From assembly GCF_031880315.1 (NCBI RefSeq), contig NZ_CP134771.1, positions 4,708,501 to 4,772,500 of the forward strand: 64,000 nt of DNA, given 5' to 3'. Every line of letters starts with the position of its first letter. The first letter of the stretch is position 1. Source of the DNA: Pseudomonas baltica (lineage in GTDB: Bacteria > Pseudomonadota > Gammaproteobacteria > Pseudomonadales > Pseudomonadaceae). Positions 1 through 8,778 of the stretch are shown here, piece by piece. The position numbers and the translations under genes are program-made. The notes under the pieces were generated by a model that saw nothing but the letters and a program-made list of their open reading frames with translations, made no database searches and was not told the origin of the DNA.

Positions 1-576
1 ATGGGCGCCGCTGAACTGGTCAACAACAAGCTGGCCGTGCTCAACGAAAAAGCCGGCAACATCAATCAGGTCGTGGTCACCATCGTCAAGGTCGCCGACC
101 AGACCAACCTGCTGTCGCTCAATGCTGCCATCGAGGCCGAAAAGGCCGGAGAATATGGCCGTGGTTTCGCCGTGGTTGCGACCGAAGTGCGGCGTCTTGC
201 CGACCAGACGGCGGTGGCCACCTACGATATCGAACAGATGGTCCGCGAAATCCAGTCCGCCGTGTCGGCAGGGGTGATGGGCATGGACAAGTTTTCCGAG
301 GAAGTGCGTCGGGGCATGTACGAGGTCACCCAGGTGGGTGATCAACTGAACCAGATCATTCATCAGGTGCAGGCGCTGGCGCCGCGGGTGCTGATGGTCA
401 ACGAGGGCATGCAGGCTCAGGCCACCGGTGCCGAACAGATCAACCATGCGCTGGCGCAGCTGAGCGATGCCAGCAGCCAGACCGTCGAATCCCTGCGCCA
501 GGCCAGTTTCGCCATCGACGAGCTCAGCCAGGTAGCGACCGGGTTGCGCGGTGGCGTGTCGCGATTCAAAGTCTGA
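1..576 (+). CDS. wspA: WspA, methyl-accepting chemotaxis-type surface sensor (3' part only)
   Basis: This is the C-terminal 191 residues of a methyl-accepting chemotaxis protein; the 5' part lies before the window. The conserved hairpin tip of the signalling coiled coil is visible (VADQTNLLSLNAAIEAEKAG, then RRLADQT), followed by the long helix that returns toward the membrane. It ends in a TGA that overlaps the ATG of the next gene by one base. In the Wsp system WspA is the membrane receptor that responds to surface contact and drives the kinase WspE. The identity rests on the order of the six genes that follow, which is that of the Pseudomonas wsp operon. The sensory and membrane part cannot be judged here. 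Confidence 0.93.
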   Translation: MGAAELVNNKLAVLNEKAGNINQVVVTIVKVADQTNLLSLNAAIEAEKAGEYGRGFAVVATEVRRLADQTAVATYDIEQMVREIQSAVSAGVMGMDKFSEEVRRGMYEVTQVGDQLNQIIHQVQALAPRVLMVNEGMQAQATGAEQINHALAQLSDASSQTVESLRQASFAIDELSQVATGLRGGVSRFKV

Positions 577-1112
577 TGACCCAGGTGTCCACCTCGGTAC
601 GCGCCGCGGCGCCTGCCACCAGCAAGCTGTTTCTGGTCTTTCAGGTAGGCGGGCAACGCTTCGCCCTGGCGGCGGTAGAGGTGGCGCAGATCCTGCCGTT
701 GTTGCCCCTCAAGCCGATCCCGCGCGCGCCCGGCTGGGTGGCGGGGATCTTCGCTCACCGCGGGCAGGTGGTGCCGGTCATCGATATCGGCGCCTTGACC
801 TTCGATCGACCGGCCGTGGCGCGCACCAGCACGCGCCTTGTGCTGGTGCATTACCGCGGGCAGCCGCAACAGCCTGACGCCTTGCTTGGGCTGATTCTGG
901 AGCAGGCCACCGATACCCTGCGTTGCGATCCGGCCGAGTTCCAGCCCTATGGCCTGGACAATCCGGCGGCGCCGTATCTGGGGCCGGTTCGAGAGGATGC
1001 GCTGGGGCTGCTGCAATGGGTCGGGGTCCAGGACCTGCTCGACGATCAGGCGCGCACGATGCTGTATGCGCCGAGCCTGGCTGTCAGCCTGCACGAGGAT
1101 AGCCTTCGATGA
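576..1112 (+). CDS. wspB: WspB, CheW-like coupling protein
   Basis: A 178-residue protein made almost entirely of one CheW-like domain (about residues 15-160). The family pattern is recognisable: a beta strand with FQVGGQRFALA, then PGWVAGIFAHRGQVVPVIDI. CheW proteins link chemoreceptors to the CheA-type kinase, so this should couple WspA to WspE in the cytoplasm. The ATG overlaps the wspA stop by one base and the 3' end overlaps wspC by four bases, which implies translational coupling. The locus carries a second CheW-like protein (WspD), as in other Wsp systems, so the two are presumably not interchangeable. Confidence 0.93.
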   Translation: MTQVSTSVRAAAPATSKLFLVFQVGGQRFALAAVEVAQILPLLPLKPIPRAPGWVAGIFAHRGQVVPVIDIGALTFDRPAVARTSTRLVLVHYRGQPQQPDALLGLILEQATDTLRCDPAEFQPYGLDNPAAPYLGPVREDALGLLQWVGVQDLLDDQARTMLYAPSLAVSLHEDSLR

Positions 1113-2395
1113 ATGCTGACGAGCGCTTCTTCAAATACCTGTTCGAGCGCATCGGTCTGGACGTGGCTTCAGTGGGCTCGGCGATGATCGAAAGGGTCGT
1201 GGAGCAACGCTGCGCCAGCGCCGGCAGCGCGAATCTGGACGCCTATTGGGACCTGCTGCAGCATTCGGCCGCCGAGCAGCAGGCTTTGATCGAGGCGGTG
1301 ATCGTCCCGGAAACCTGGTTCTTCCGTTATCCCGAATCCTTCGGCGCATTGGCAGGGCTGGCGAAAAAACGTCTGCTGGAGCTCAAATCGTCACGCCCGC
1401 TGCGTTTTCTCAGCTTGCCCTGTTCGACCGGCGAGGAGCCTTACTCCATCGCCATGAGCTTGCTTGACGCGGGTATCTGCCCCCAGCAGTTCAAGGTCGA
1501 CGGTATCGACGTCAGCCCCGCCTCGGTCGTTCGTGCCCAGCGCGCGCACTATGGACGCAACTCCTTTCGCGGCGCGGACTTGAGTTACCGCGAGCGATAT
1601 TTCACGGCGGTGGGCGAGGGCTATCAGCTCAATGCGCAGGTGTGCGAGCAGGTTCGCTTGCAATCCGGCAATGTGCTCGACCCCAGGTTGCTCGCCAGCG
1701 AAGCGCCCTACGATTTTGTGTTTTGCCGCAATCTGTTGATCTACTTCGACGTGCCCACCCAGCAGCGCGTGTTTGACGTGTTGAAGAAGCTGACCCGCGA
1801 AGACGGCGCGCTGTTCATCGGCCCTGCCGAAGGCAGCTTGCTGGCGAGCATGGGCATGCGCCCGATCGGTATTCCTCAGTCGTTCGCCTTTGTACGCGAC
1901 CATCAGGTGCCTGCGCCGACGCCGATACCTGCACCGATCACCGCTGCCAGTCGCCCGCCAGCCGCTGTGCCGGTGCGCATTGCACCTCCCGTGGCAGCGC
2001 GAGCGATGTTGGCGCGGACGCCGCGTGACGCTGGCCAGCCGGTTCGATCCGTCGGCATACCGGCAGTCTCGGCGAGAGACAGCGACGCGGCGATATTGCT
2101 GGCACGCATTGCTACGCTCGCCAATGAAGGCAACACCGCCCAGGCCCGCGATACCTGCCAGCAATACTTGCGCGAACATGCGCCCAGCGCCCAGGTGTTC
2201 TATTGGCTCGGGTTGCTCAGCGATGTCGCCGGTAATTCGATGGAGGCGCAGGGTTTCTATCGCAAGGCGTTGTATCTGGACCCTCAGCACCCCGAGGCGC
2301 TGGCGCATCTGGCCATGCTGCTGGCTGCGCTTGGTGACGCCGTGGGCGCCCGGCGCCTGCAAGAGCGCGCTGCGCGCAGTGAGCGTAAATCATGA
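1109..2395 (+). CDS. wspC: WspC, CheR-type receptor methyltransferase with TPR tail
   Basis: A 428-residue protein. Residues 1-270 are a CheR-type S-adenosylmethionine-dependent methyltransferase: the SAM-binding loop reads LPCSTGEEPYSIAMSLLDAG, and FCRNLLIYFD follows at about residue 210. A proline/alanine-rich linker (about 270-330) leads to a C-terminal TPR-like segment (FYWLGLLSDVAGNSMEAQGF and the repeat after it). WspC methylates glutamates on WspA and opposes WspF, setting the receptor's adaptation state. The start overlaps wspB by four bases. The TPR tail is the feature that separates WspC from plain chemotaxis CheR. Confidence 0.93.
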   Translation: MNADERFFKYLFERIGLDVASVGSAMIERVVEQRCASAGSANLDAYWDLLQHSAAEQQALIEAVIVPETWFFRYPESFGALAGLAKKRLLELKSSRPLRFLSLPCSTGEEPYSIAMSLLDAGICPQQFKVDGIDVSPASVVRAQRAHYGRNSFRGADLSYRERYFTAVGEGYQLNAQVCEQVRLQSGNVLDPRLLASEAPYDFVFCRNLLIYFDVPTQQRVFDVLKKLTREDGALFIGPAEGSLLASMGMRPIGIPQSFAFVRDHQVPAPTPIPAPITAASRPPAAVPVRIAPPVAARAMLARTPRDAGQPVRSVGIPAVSARDSDAAILLARIATLANEGNTAQARDTCQQYLREHAPSAQVFYWLGLLSDVAGNSMEAQGFYRKALYLDPQHPEALAHLAMLLAALGDAVGARRLQERAARSERKS

Positions 2396-3075
2396 TCGAG
2401 CGCCAAGTGATGGACGTCATCGTCGACGATCAGCCGATCGACGACTGCTGGAACCGCATCGGCGTGCGGGGCGACAAATCCTGCCCGCTATTGGCCGAGC
2501 ATATTCATTGCCGCAACTGCGCGGTATACGCCGCGGCGGCGGTGCGCCTGCTGGATCGCTACAGCCTTGGCCAGCAGGACATCGCGGCGCTGCAGTACAG
2601 TGAATTGCGTGGCAAGGTCGAAAACCGCTCGTTGCTGGTCTTCCGGCTCGCCGACGAGTGGCTGGCGCTGGCCACTCGCTGCCTGGTCGAGGTCGCGCCG
2701 TTGCAACCGGTGCACTCCTTGCCGCACCAGCGCTCGCGCGCTTTGCTGGGCGTCGCCAACGTGCGCGGCGCGCTGGTGGCCTGCCTGTCGCTGGGCGAAC
2801 TGCTGGGCGTCGACCCCGATACCGTAGTTGCCAGCACTGCGCGCGTGACGCCGCGGATGTTGATTCTGGCGGCGGAAAACGGCTCGGTGGTGGTGCCGGT
2901 GGACGAAGTCGATGCGATCCACCGCATCGATCTGTCGGATATTCAAGCCGGCGAAACGCCCAGCGCGGTCGCTGGCGCGCGCTTCACCCGAGCGGTAATG
3001 CAATTCAAGGGGCGCAGTTTGCGAGTACTGGATGACGAATTGCTGATGTCGGCTGTGACCCGGAGCCTGACATGA
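2392..3075 (+). CDS. wspD: WspD, second CheW-like coupling protein
   Basis: A 227-residue protein. The first 60 residues are a short extension with several cysteines (DDCWNRIGVRGDKSCPLL, then HCRNCAVYAAAA). After it comes a CheW domain containing LLGVANVRGALVACLSLGELL and the closing strand FKGRSLRVLDDELL. It should act with WspB as a scaffold between receptor and WspE. The gene overlaps its neighbours on both sides by four bases. The cysteine/histidine-rich N-terminus is not part of the CheW fold; a structural or metal-binding role is possible but unproven. Confidence 0.92.
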   Translation: MIERQVMDVIVDDQPIDDCWNRIGVRGDKSCPLLAEHIHCRNCAVYAAAAVRLLDRYSLGQQDIAALQYSELRGKVENRSLLVFRLADEWLALATRCLVEVAPLQPVHSLPHQRSRALLGVANVRGALVACLSLGELLGVDPDTVVASTARVTPRMLILAAENGSVVVPVDEVDAIHRIDLSDIQAGETPSAVAGARFTRAVMQFKGRSLRVLDDELLMSAVTRSLT

Positions 3076-5426
3076 CCCCCGATCAAATGCGCGATGCCTC
3101 GCTGCTCGAACTCTTCAGTCTGGAGGCCGAAGCCCAGACGCAGGTGCTCAGCGCCGGCCTGCTGGAACTGGAACGCAACCCCACCCAGGCCGATCAACTG
3201 GAAGCCTGCATGCGCGCGGCGCATTCGCTCAAAGGCGCGGCGCGGATCGTTGGCGTCGATGCCGGGGTCAGCGTCGCTCACGTCATGGAGGATTGCCTGG
3301 TCAGCGCCCAGGAAGGGCGCCTGCGTTTGCAGCCCGAACACATCGATGCGCTGCTACAAGGCACCGACCTGCTGATGCGCATCGCTACGCCGGGCGACAG
3401 CTCCAGCGGGCCGCAGGTGATTGCCGCCTATGTGGCGCGGCTGGCCCAGGTGCTGGATCCGGCCTCGACACCATTGCCCTCTCGGCAAGCCTCGGATCCG
3501 GCGTTGGACGCTGCCGCGCTATCGGCGGCGGCCCACGCCCTGTTGGCGTCTGCGTCGGCGGACCTCGACGACGCGGCCATCGGCGAGTCGCCCCTGGAGC
3601 CGCTGGAGTCTGCCGAGCAGAGCCTGGGCATGCAGGCCGCTACGCCTGCGCTCAGAGGCAAGCGTGTGCCCGAAGGCGGCGAACGGGTATTGCGGGTAAC
3701 CGCCGAGCGCCTCAACAGCTTGCTCGATCTGTCGAGCAAGGCGCTGGTCGAGACCCAGCGGCTCAAGCCTTACCTTGCCACCATGCAGCGCCTCAAAAGA
3801 ATGCAAAGCCAGAGCCTGCGTGCCCTGGACGGCCTCAAGGAGCAACTCGACGCCACATCGCCGAGCGCAGACATTCGCGAGGCGCTGGCTCAGGTGCAAG
3901 ACCTGTTGGGGGAAACCCAGCAGATGCTGTTACAGCAGACCGCCGAGCTCGACGAGTTCGGCTGGCATGCCGGTCAGCGCGCGCAATTGCTGTACGACAC
4001 GGCCCTGGCCTGCCGCATGCGGCCCTTTGCCGATGTGCTGGCGGGGCAGGCACGTATGGTCCGCGATCTGGGCCGGTCGCTGGGCAAGCAAGTACGCCTG
4101 GACATCGAAGGCGAAAAGACCCAGGTCGATCGTGATGTCCTGGAAAAGCTCGAAGCGCCCTTGACCCACTTGCTGCGCAACGCCGTGGATCACGGTATCG
4201 AAAGCCCCGAGCAGCGCTTGCTCGCCGGCAAGCCCGCCGAAGGCGTGGTGCGCTTGCGCGCGTCGCACCAGGCTGGGTTGCTGGTGCTTGAGCTCAGTGA
4301 CGATGGCGCCGGTGTCGACCTGGATCGCCTGCGCACCAATATCGTCGCCCGTCAGCTCTCGCCTGCGCACACTGCCGAGCAGATGAGCGAGGAGGAGCTG
4401 CTCTCGTTCCTGTTCCTGCCCGGTTTCAGCATGCGCGACAAGGTCACCGAGGTGTCCGGCCGTGGCGTCGGCCTGGATGCGGTGCAACATGGCATTCGCC
4501 AGTTGCGCGGCGCCATCGAGCTGTATCAGAGCGCCGGGCAGGGCAGCCGCTTTCAGCTTGAGGTACCGCTGACCCTGTCGGTGGTGCGCAGTCTGGTGGT
4601 CGAAGTCGGCGCCGAGGCCTACGCGTTTCCCTTGGCCCATATCGAGCACACCCTCGACCTGCTCACCGAACAGATCGTCCAGCTCGAAGGGCGTCAGCAT
4701 TTCTGGTACGAAGGCCGCCATATCGGTCTCGTGGCTGCTACCCAATTGCTGCAACGCCCGGCGGGGCAAGTCACCCAGGACAGCCTCAAGGTTGTGGTGA
4801 TCCGCGAGCGCGATGCCATCTACGGGGTAGCGGTCGAGCGCTTCATCGGCGAGCGCACTCTGGTAGTGATGCCGCTGGATGTGCGCCTGGGCAAGGTTCA
4901 GGATATCTCTGCGGGCGCACTGCTCGATGACGGCTCGGTGGTACTGATCGTCGACGTCGAAGACATGGTGCGCTCAGTGGAAAAACTGCTGACCACTGGT
5001 CGCCTCGAGCGCATCGATCGTCGCCAGAACCACGCGGTCGAACAGACTCGCAAACGCGTGCTGGTAGTCGACGACTCGCTCACCGTGCGCGAATTGCAAC
5101 GCAAGCTGTTGACCAATCGCGGCTACGAAGTGGCGGTCGCGGTGGACGGCATGGACGGCTGGAACGCGCTGCGCAGTGAGGATTTCGATTTGCTGATCAC
5201 CGACATCGACATGCCCCGCATGGACGGCATCGAGCTGGTGACCTTGCTGCGCCGCGACAGCCGGTTGCAGTCGCTGCCGGTCATGGTGGTGTCGTACAAG
5301 GACCGCGAAGAAGATCGACGCCGTGGACTGGACGCCGGAGCGGACTATTATCTGGCCAAAGCCAGTTTCCATGATGATGCGTTACTCGACGCGGTAGTGG
5401 AGCTGATTGGGGGGGCACAGGGATGA
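3072..5426 (+). CDS. wspE: WspE, hybrid CheA-type histidine kinase/response regulator
   Basis: A 784-residue hybrid kinase. Visible in order: an Hpt domain with the phosphorylatable histidine in AAHSLKGAARIVG (His51); a dimerisation region; a HATPase domain with N-box LLRNAVDHGIESPEQRLLAG and GFSMRDKVTEVSGRGVGLD; a CheW-like domain (about 500-640); and a receiver domain after residue 660 with phospho-acceptor Asp711 in LLITDIDMPRMDG. It takes the signal from WspA and phosphorylates the WspR and WspF receivers. Length and order match WspE rather than a flagellar CheA, because flagellar CheA has no fused receiver. It overlaps wspD and wspF by four bases each. Confidence 0.94.
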   Translation: MTPDQMRDASLLELFSLEAEAQTQVLSAGLLELERNPTQADQLEACMRAAHSLKGAARIVGVDAGVSVAHVMEDCLVSAQEGRLRLQPEHIDALLQGTDLLMRIATPGDSSSGPQVIAAYVARLAQVLDPASTPLPSRQASDPALDAAALSAAAHALLASASADLDDAAIGESPLEPLESAEQSLGMQAATPALRGKRVPEGGERVLRVTAERLNSLLDLSSKALVETQRLKPYLATMQRLKRMQSQSLRALDGLKEQLDATSPSADIREALAQVQDLLGETQQMLLQQTAELDEFGWHAGQRAQLLYDTALACRMRPFADVLAGQARMVRDLGRSLGKQVRLDIEGEKTQVDRDVLEKLEAPLTHLLRNAVDHGIESPEQRLLAGKPAEGVVRLRASHQAGLLVLELSDDGAGVDLDRLRTNIVARQLSPAHTAEQMSEEELLSFLFLPGFSMRDKVTEVSGRGVGLDAVQHGIRQLRGAIELYQSAGQGSRFQLEVPLTLSVVRSLVVEVGAEAYAFPLAHIEHTLDLLTEQIVQLEGRQHFWYEGRHIGLVAATQLLQRPAGQVTQDSLKVVVIRERDAIYGVAVERFIGERTLVVMPLDVRLGKVQDISAGALLDDGSVVLIVDVEDMVRSVEKLLTTGRLERIDRRQNHAVEQTRKRVLVVDDSLTVRELQRKLLTNRGYEVAVAVDGMDGWNALRSEDFDLLITDIDMPRMDGIELVTLLRRDSRLQSLPVMVVSYKDREEDRRRGLDAGADYYLAKASFHDDALLDAVVELIGGAQG

Positions 5427-6433
5427 AGATCGCTATCGTCAACGACATGCCCATGGCTGTCGAGGCACTGCGCCGCGCGCTGGCGTTCGAGCCGGCCCAT
5501 CAGGTGGTCTGGGTGGCGACCAATGGCCAGGAAGCCGTGGAACATTGCGCCGAACTGACCCCCGACCTGATTCTCATGGACCTGATCATGCCGGTGATGG
5601 ACGGCGTCGAAGCCACGCGTCAGATCATGGCCAAAACTCCCTGCGCAATCGTCATCGTCACCGTCGATCGCGAGCAGAACGTGCACCGGGTGTTCGAAGC
5701 CATGGGCCATGGCGCACTGGATGTGGTCGATACGCCTGCGGTCGGTGGCAGTCATCCGCAAGAAGCGGCGGCGCCCCTGTTGCGCAAGATCCTCAATATC
5801 GGCTGGCTGATCGGCCCGCGTGGTCGGGTTGAAAAAACCATCGAGGCGCCGCTGCGCCAAGCCTCGCAGCGCCAAGGGCTGGTGGCCATCGGGTCGTCGG
5901 CGGGCGGTCCGGCCGCGCTGGAGATCCTCCTCAAGGCACTCCCGGAAAACTTTCCGGCGGCTATCGTGCTGGTGCAGCACGTCGATCAGGTATTTGCCGC
6001 CGGCATGGCCGATTGGCTGAGCAGCGAGTCGCGCCTGCCGGTGCGCCTGGCCCGCGAAGGCGAACCACCGCAGCCTGGCACGGTGCTGCTGGCTGGCACC
6101 AATCACCATATTCGCTTACAGAAAAATGGAACTTTGGCCTACACTGCCGAGCCGGTGAACGAAATTTATCGTCCTTCTATCGATGTTTTCTTTGAAAGTG
6201 TGGCACGCTTCTGGAATGGCGATACGGTGGGGGTACTGTTGACAGGTATGGGGCGCGACGGCGCTCAGGGTCTGAAAATGATGCGTCAGCAAGGCTGGCT
6301 GACCATCGCGCAGGATCAGCAAAGCAGTGCCGTTTACGGCATGCCCAAGGCGGCAGCGGCGATCGATGCGGCTGTCGAGATTCATCCCCTGGAGCGGATC
6401 GCGCCACGACTTACGGATATTTTTTTTCGATGA
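5423..6433 (+). CDS. wspF: WspF, CheB-type methylesterase and negative regulator of Wsp
   Basis: A 336-residue protein with an N-terminal receiver (acidic pocket after MKIAIVND, acceptor Asp53 in LILMDLIMPVMDG) and a C-terminal CheB methylesterase domain. The catalytic triad is present: Ser159 in AIGSSAGGPA, His186 in VLVQHVDQVF and Asp279 in LTGMGRDGAQG. WspF demethylates WspA and so damps WspE. In Pseudomonas, loss of WspF locks WspR in the active state and gives wrinkly, hyper-biofilm colonies. Here the reading frame and all catalytic residues are intact, so the brake should work. It is the last gene of the overlapping block; wspR follows after 51 bp. Confidence 0.94.
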   Translation: MKIAIVNDMPMAVEALRRALAFEPAHQVVWVATNGQEAVEHCAELTPDLILMDLIMPVMDGVEATRQIMAKTPCAIVIVTVDREQNVHRVFEAMGHGALDVVDTPAVGGSHPQEAAAPLLRKILNIGWLIGPRGRVEKTIEAPLRQASQRQGLVAIGSSAGGPAALEILLKALPENFPAAIVLVQHVDQVFAAGMADWLSSESRLPVRLAREGEPPQPGTVLLAGTNHHIRLQKNGTLAYTAEPVNEIYRPSIDVFFESVARFWNGDTVGVLLTGMGRDGAQGLKMMRQQGWLTIAQDQQSSAVYGMPKAAAAIDAAVEIHPLERIAPRLTDIFFR

Positions 6434-6484
6434 TTACACGTCTCCCGCCTCGCCGGCATGAAGGCAGTTACCAGGTGAAAGCGC

Positions 6485-7489
6485 ATGATTGATCTGCAGA
6501 TCGAAGATTTCAAATCGTCCGACGAGAACAAAGCCATGGTGCTGCTGGTCGACGACCAGGCCATGATCGGCGAAGCCATCCGCCGCAGCCTGGCGAATGA
6601 AGCCAACATCGACTTCCATTTCTGTGCCGACCCGCGCGAGGCCATTGCCCAGGCGGTGCGCATCAAGCCGACGGTGATCCTCCAGGACCTGATCATGCCG
6701 GGCCTCGACGGCCTGACGCTGGTACGTGACTATCGCAATCACCCCTCGACCCAGGACATCCCGATCATCGTCCTGTCGACCAAAGAGGACGCGCTGATCA
6801 AGAGCGCGGCCTTCGCGGCGGGGGCCAACGATTATCTGGTCAAGTTGCCGGACACCATCGAGCTGGTCGCGCGTATCCGCTATCACTCGCGCTCCTACCT
6901 GACGTTGTTGCAGCGTGACGAAGCCTATCGGGCGTTGCGAGTCAGCCAGCAGCAGTTGCTCGATACCAACCTGGTGCTGCAACGGCTGATGAACTCCGAT
7001 GGCCTGACCGGCCTGTCCAACCGTCGGCATTTCGATGAGTACCTGGAACTGGAGTGGCGTCGCGCCATGCGCGACCAGACGCAGCTGTCGCTGTTGATGA
7101 TCGATGTCGACTTCTTCAAGTCATATAACGACAATTTCGGTCACCTTGAGGGCGATGAAGCCCTGCGCAAGGTGGCCGATGCTATCCGCGAGGCCTCCAG
7201 CCGTTCCAGCGATCTGCCGGCGCGTTACGGTGGCGAAGAGTTCGCGCTGGTATTGCCCAACACCTCCCCGGGCGGCGCGCGATTGGTAGCGGAAAAACTG
7301 CGCCAGAGCATCGCTGCCTTGAAGATCGCGCACAATGCACCGGTCGAGGATTCGTTCCTCACGGTCAGCATCGGTCTGTCGACCATGACCCCGGCGCAGA
7401 GCACCAGCTGCCGGCTGTTGATCTCGGCGGCAGACAAGGGCCTTTATCTGGCCAAGCACAACGGGCGCAATCAGGTCGGGATCGAATAG
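6485..7489 (+). CDS. wspR: WspR, response-regulator diguanylate cyclase
   Basis: A 334-residue output protein of the Wsp pathway. The receiver domain has [11 protein letters not shown] and acceptor Asp68 in [14 protein letters not shown] linker helix leads to a GGDEF domain starting near [14 protein letters not shown]. The active site is GGEEF (residues 249-253), a catalytically competent variant. The inhibitory site RSSD (Arg240, Asp243) sits exactly five residues before it, so the enzyme should make cyclic di-GMP and be product-inhibited. The protein closely matches what I remember of P. aeruginosa WspR. A short gap after wspF suggests the same transcript, and a hairpin at 7532-7564 probably ends it. 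Confidence 0.95.
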   Translation: MIDLQIEDFKSSDENKAMVLLVDDQAMIGEAIRRSLANEANIDFHFCADPREAIAQAVRIKPTVILQDLIMPGLDGLTLVRDYRNHPSTQDIPIIVLSTKEDALIKSAAFAAGANDYLVKLPDTIELVARIRYHSRSYLTLLQRDEAYRALRVSQQQLLDTNLVLQRLMNSDGLTGLSNRRHFDEYLELEWRRAMRDQTQLSLLMIDVDFFKSYNDNFGHLEGDEALRKVADAIREASSRSSDLPARYGGEEFALVLPNTSPGGARLVAEKLRQSIAALKIAHNAPVEDSFLTVSIGLSTMTPAQSTSCRLLISAADKGLYLAKHNGRNQVGIE

Positions 7490-7531
7490 CGGCCTCGGCG
7501 GCTATCATTCCTCGCCCGGCGATGCTGCCCT

Positions 7532-7564
7532 AAAGCCCGGAGTGCGTTATACTCTCCGGCTTTT
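7532..7564 (+). terminator. Probable wsp operon terminator
   Basis: AAAGCC and GGAG, split by one bulged C, pair with CTCC and GGCTTTT across an 11-nt loop. The stem ends in four Ts, 43 bp after wspR. The loop contains TATACT (7548-7553), which could equally be a -10 box for prfB, although no good -35 is present. The structure may serve both genes. Confidence 0.45.
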
Positions 7565-7592
7565 GAAACGCTACGCACGAGTGCTGCCCGCC

Positions 7593-8688
7593 ATGGAAAT
7601 CAACCCGATCCTTAACAGCATCAAGGACCTGTCCGAGCGCTCCGAAACCATTCGGGGGTATCTTTGACTACGATCAAAAGCATGAGCGTCTGACCGAAGT
7701 CAATCGCGAGCTTGAAGATCCGAGTGTCTGGAACAACCCTGCCTACGCCCAGGAACTGGGGCGCGAGCGCTCCCTGCTGGCGCAGATCGTAGACACCCTC
7801 GATGAGATGCATTCAGGCCTGGCCGACGCCAAGGACCTGCTGCAGATGGCTGCCGAGGAAGAAGACGAAAGCGCCGTCGCTGACGTCAGCGAAGAAGTCG
7901 AGCGCCTGCGCGAGTCGCTGGAAAAGCTCGAATTCCGCCGCATGTTCAGCGGCGAGATGGACGCCAACAACGCCTACCTGGACATCCAGGCCGGCTCTGG
8001 CGGTACCGAAGCGCAAGACTGGGCCAACATTCTGCTGCGCATGTACCTGCGCTGGGCCGACAAACGCGGCTTCGACACCACCATCATGGAGCTGTCGGCC
8101 GGTGAAGTCGCCGGTATCAAGGGCGCCACCTTGCATATCAAGGGCGAGTACGCCTTTGGCTGGCTGCGCACCGAGATCGGCGTGCATCGCCTGGTACGCA
8201 AGAGCCCGTTCGACTCCGGCAACCGTCGCCATACCTCGTTCTCGGCCGTGTTCGTGTCGCCGGAAATCGATGACAACATCGAAATCGACATCAACCCGTC
8301 GGACCTGCGCATCGATACCTACCGCTCCTCGGGTGCCGGTGGTCAGCACGTCAACACCACCGACTCGGCCGTACGTATCACCCACGTACCGACCAACACC
8401 GTGGTCAGCTGCCAGAACGAACGCTCCCAGCACGCCAACAAGGACACCGCCATGAAAATGCTGCGGGCGCGCCTTTACGAGCAGGAAGTGCAAAAACGCA
8501 ACGCCGCCTCCCAGGCCCTCGAAGACACCAAGTCGGACATCGGCTGGGGACATCAGATCCGCTCGTACGTCCTCGACGCGTCGCGCATCAAGGATCTGCG
8601 TACCAGTATCGAACGCAGTGACTGCGACAAGGTGCTCGATGGCGACATCGACGAATACCTGATCGCCAGCCTCAAGCAAGGGCTGTAA
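7593..8688 (+). CDS. prfB: Peptide chain release factor 2, with programmed +1 frameshift
   Basis: Release factor 2 recognises UGA and UAA and triggers peptide release in the ribosome. The gene is split: codons 1-24 run from ATG 7593 to CTT, codon 25 is an in-frame TGA (7665-7667), and the reading frame continues at GAC 7666. The fused product is 364 residues, against 365 in E. coli. The stop-recognition tripeptide Ser-Pro-Phe is at residues 204-206 and the catalytic GGQ loop ([17 protein letters not shown]) at 249-251. Reading only the second frame would miss the N-terminus. lysS follows 90 bp later, a very common pairing in bacteria. Confidence 0.96.
7654..7668 (+). promoter_or_regulatory. 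RF2 programmed +1 frameshift site
   Basis: Five Gs (7654-7658) form the internal Shine-Dalgarno-like element, followed by TATCTTTGAC. The slippery CTT (7662-7664) precedes TGA at 7665-7667, and the shift lets the ribosome resume at GAC. This is the classic autoregulation: low RF2 slows termination at its own UGA and favours the frameshift. Confidence 0.95.
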
Positions 8689-8694
8689 CACCTC

Positions 8695-8747
8695 TTCGCG
8701 CTTCGGCGCGAACAGGGCTGGCCCGCGATCCCTGCCGCAAGGCAGGG
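8695..8747 (+). other. Two tandem hairpins between prfB and lysS
   Basis: Two perfect stems lie in the 90-bp gap. The first pairs TTCGCGC (8695-8701) with GCGCGAA (8706-8712) around a TTCG loop. The second pairs CCCTGCC (8730-8736) with GGCAGGG (8741-8747) around a GCAA loop. Both have exceptionally stable tetraloops and neither is followed by a T run. They more likely protect the prfB mRNA end or pause the transcript than terminate it. Confidence 0.6.
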
Positions 8748-8778
8748 GCAACAACCCCGTGATGGAAATTCTAAAGAC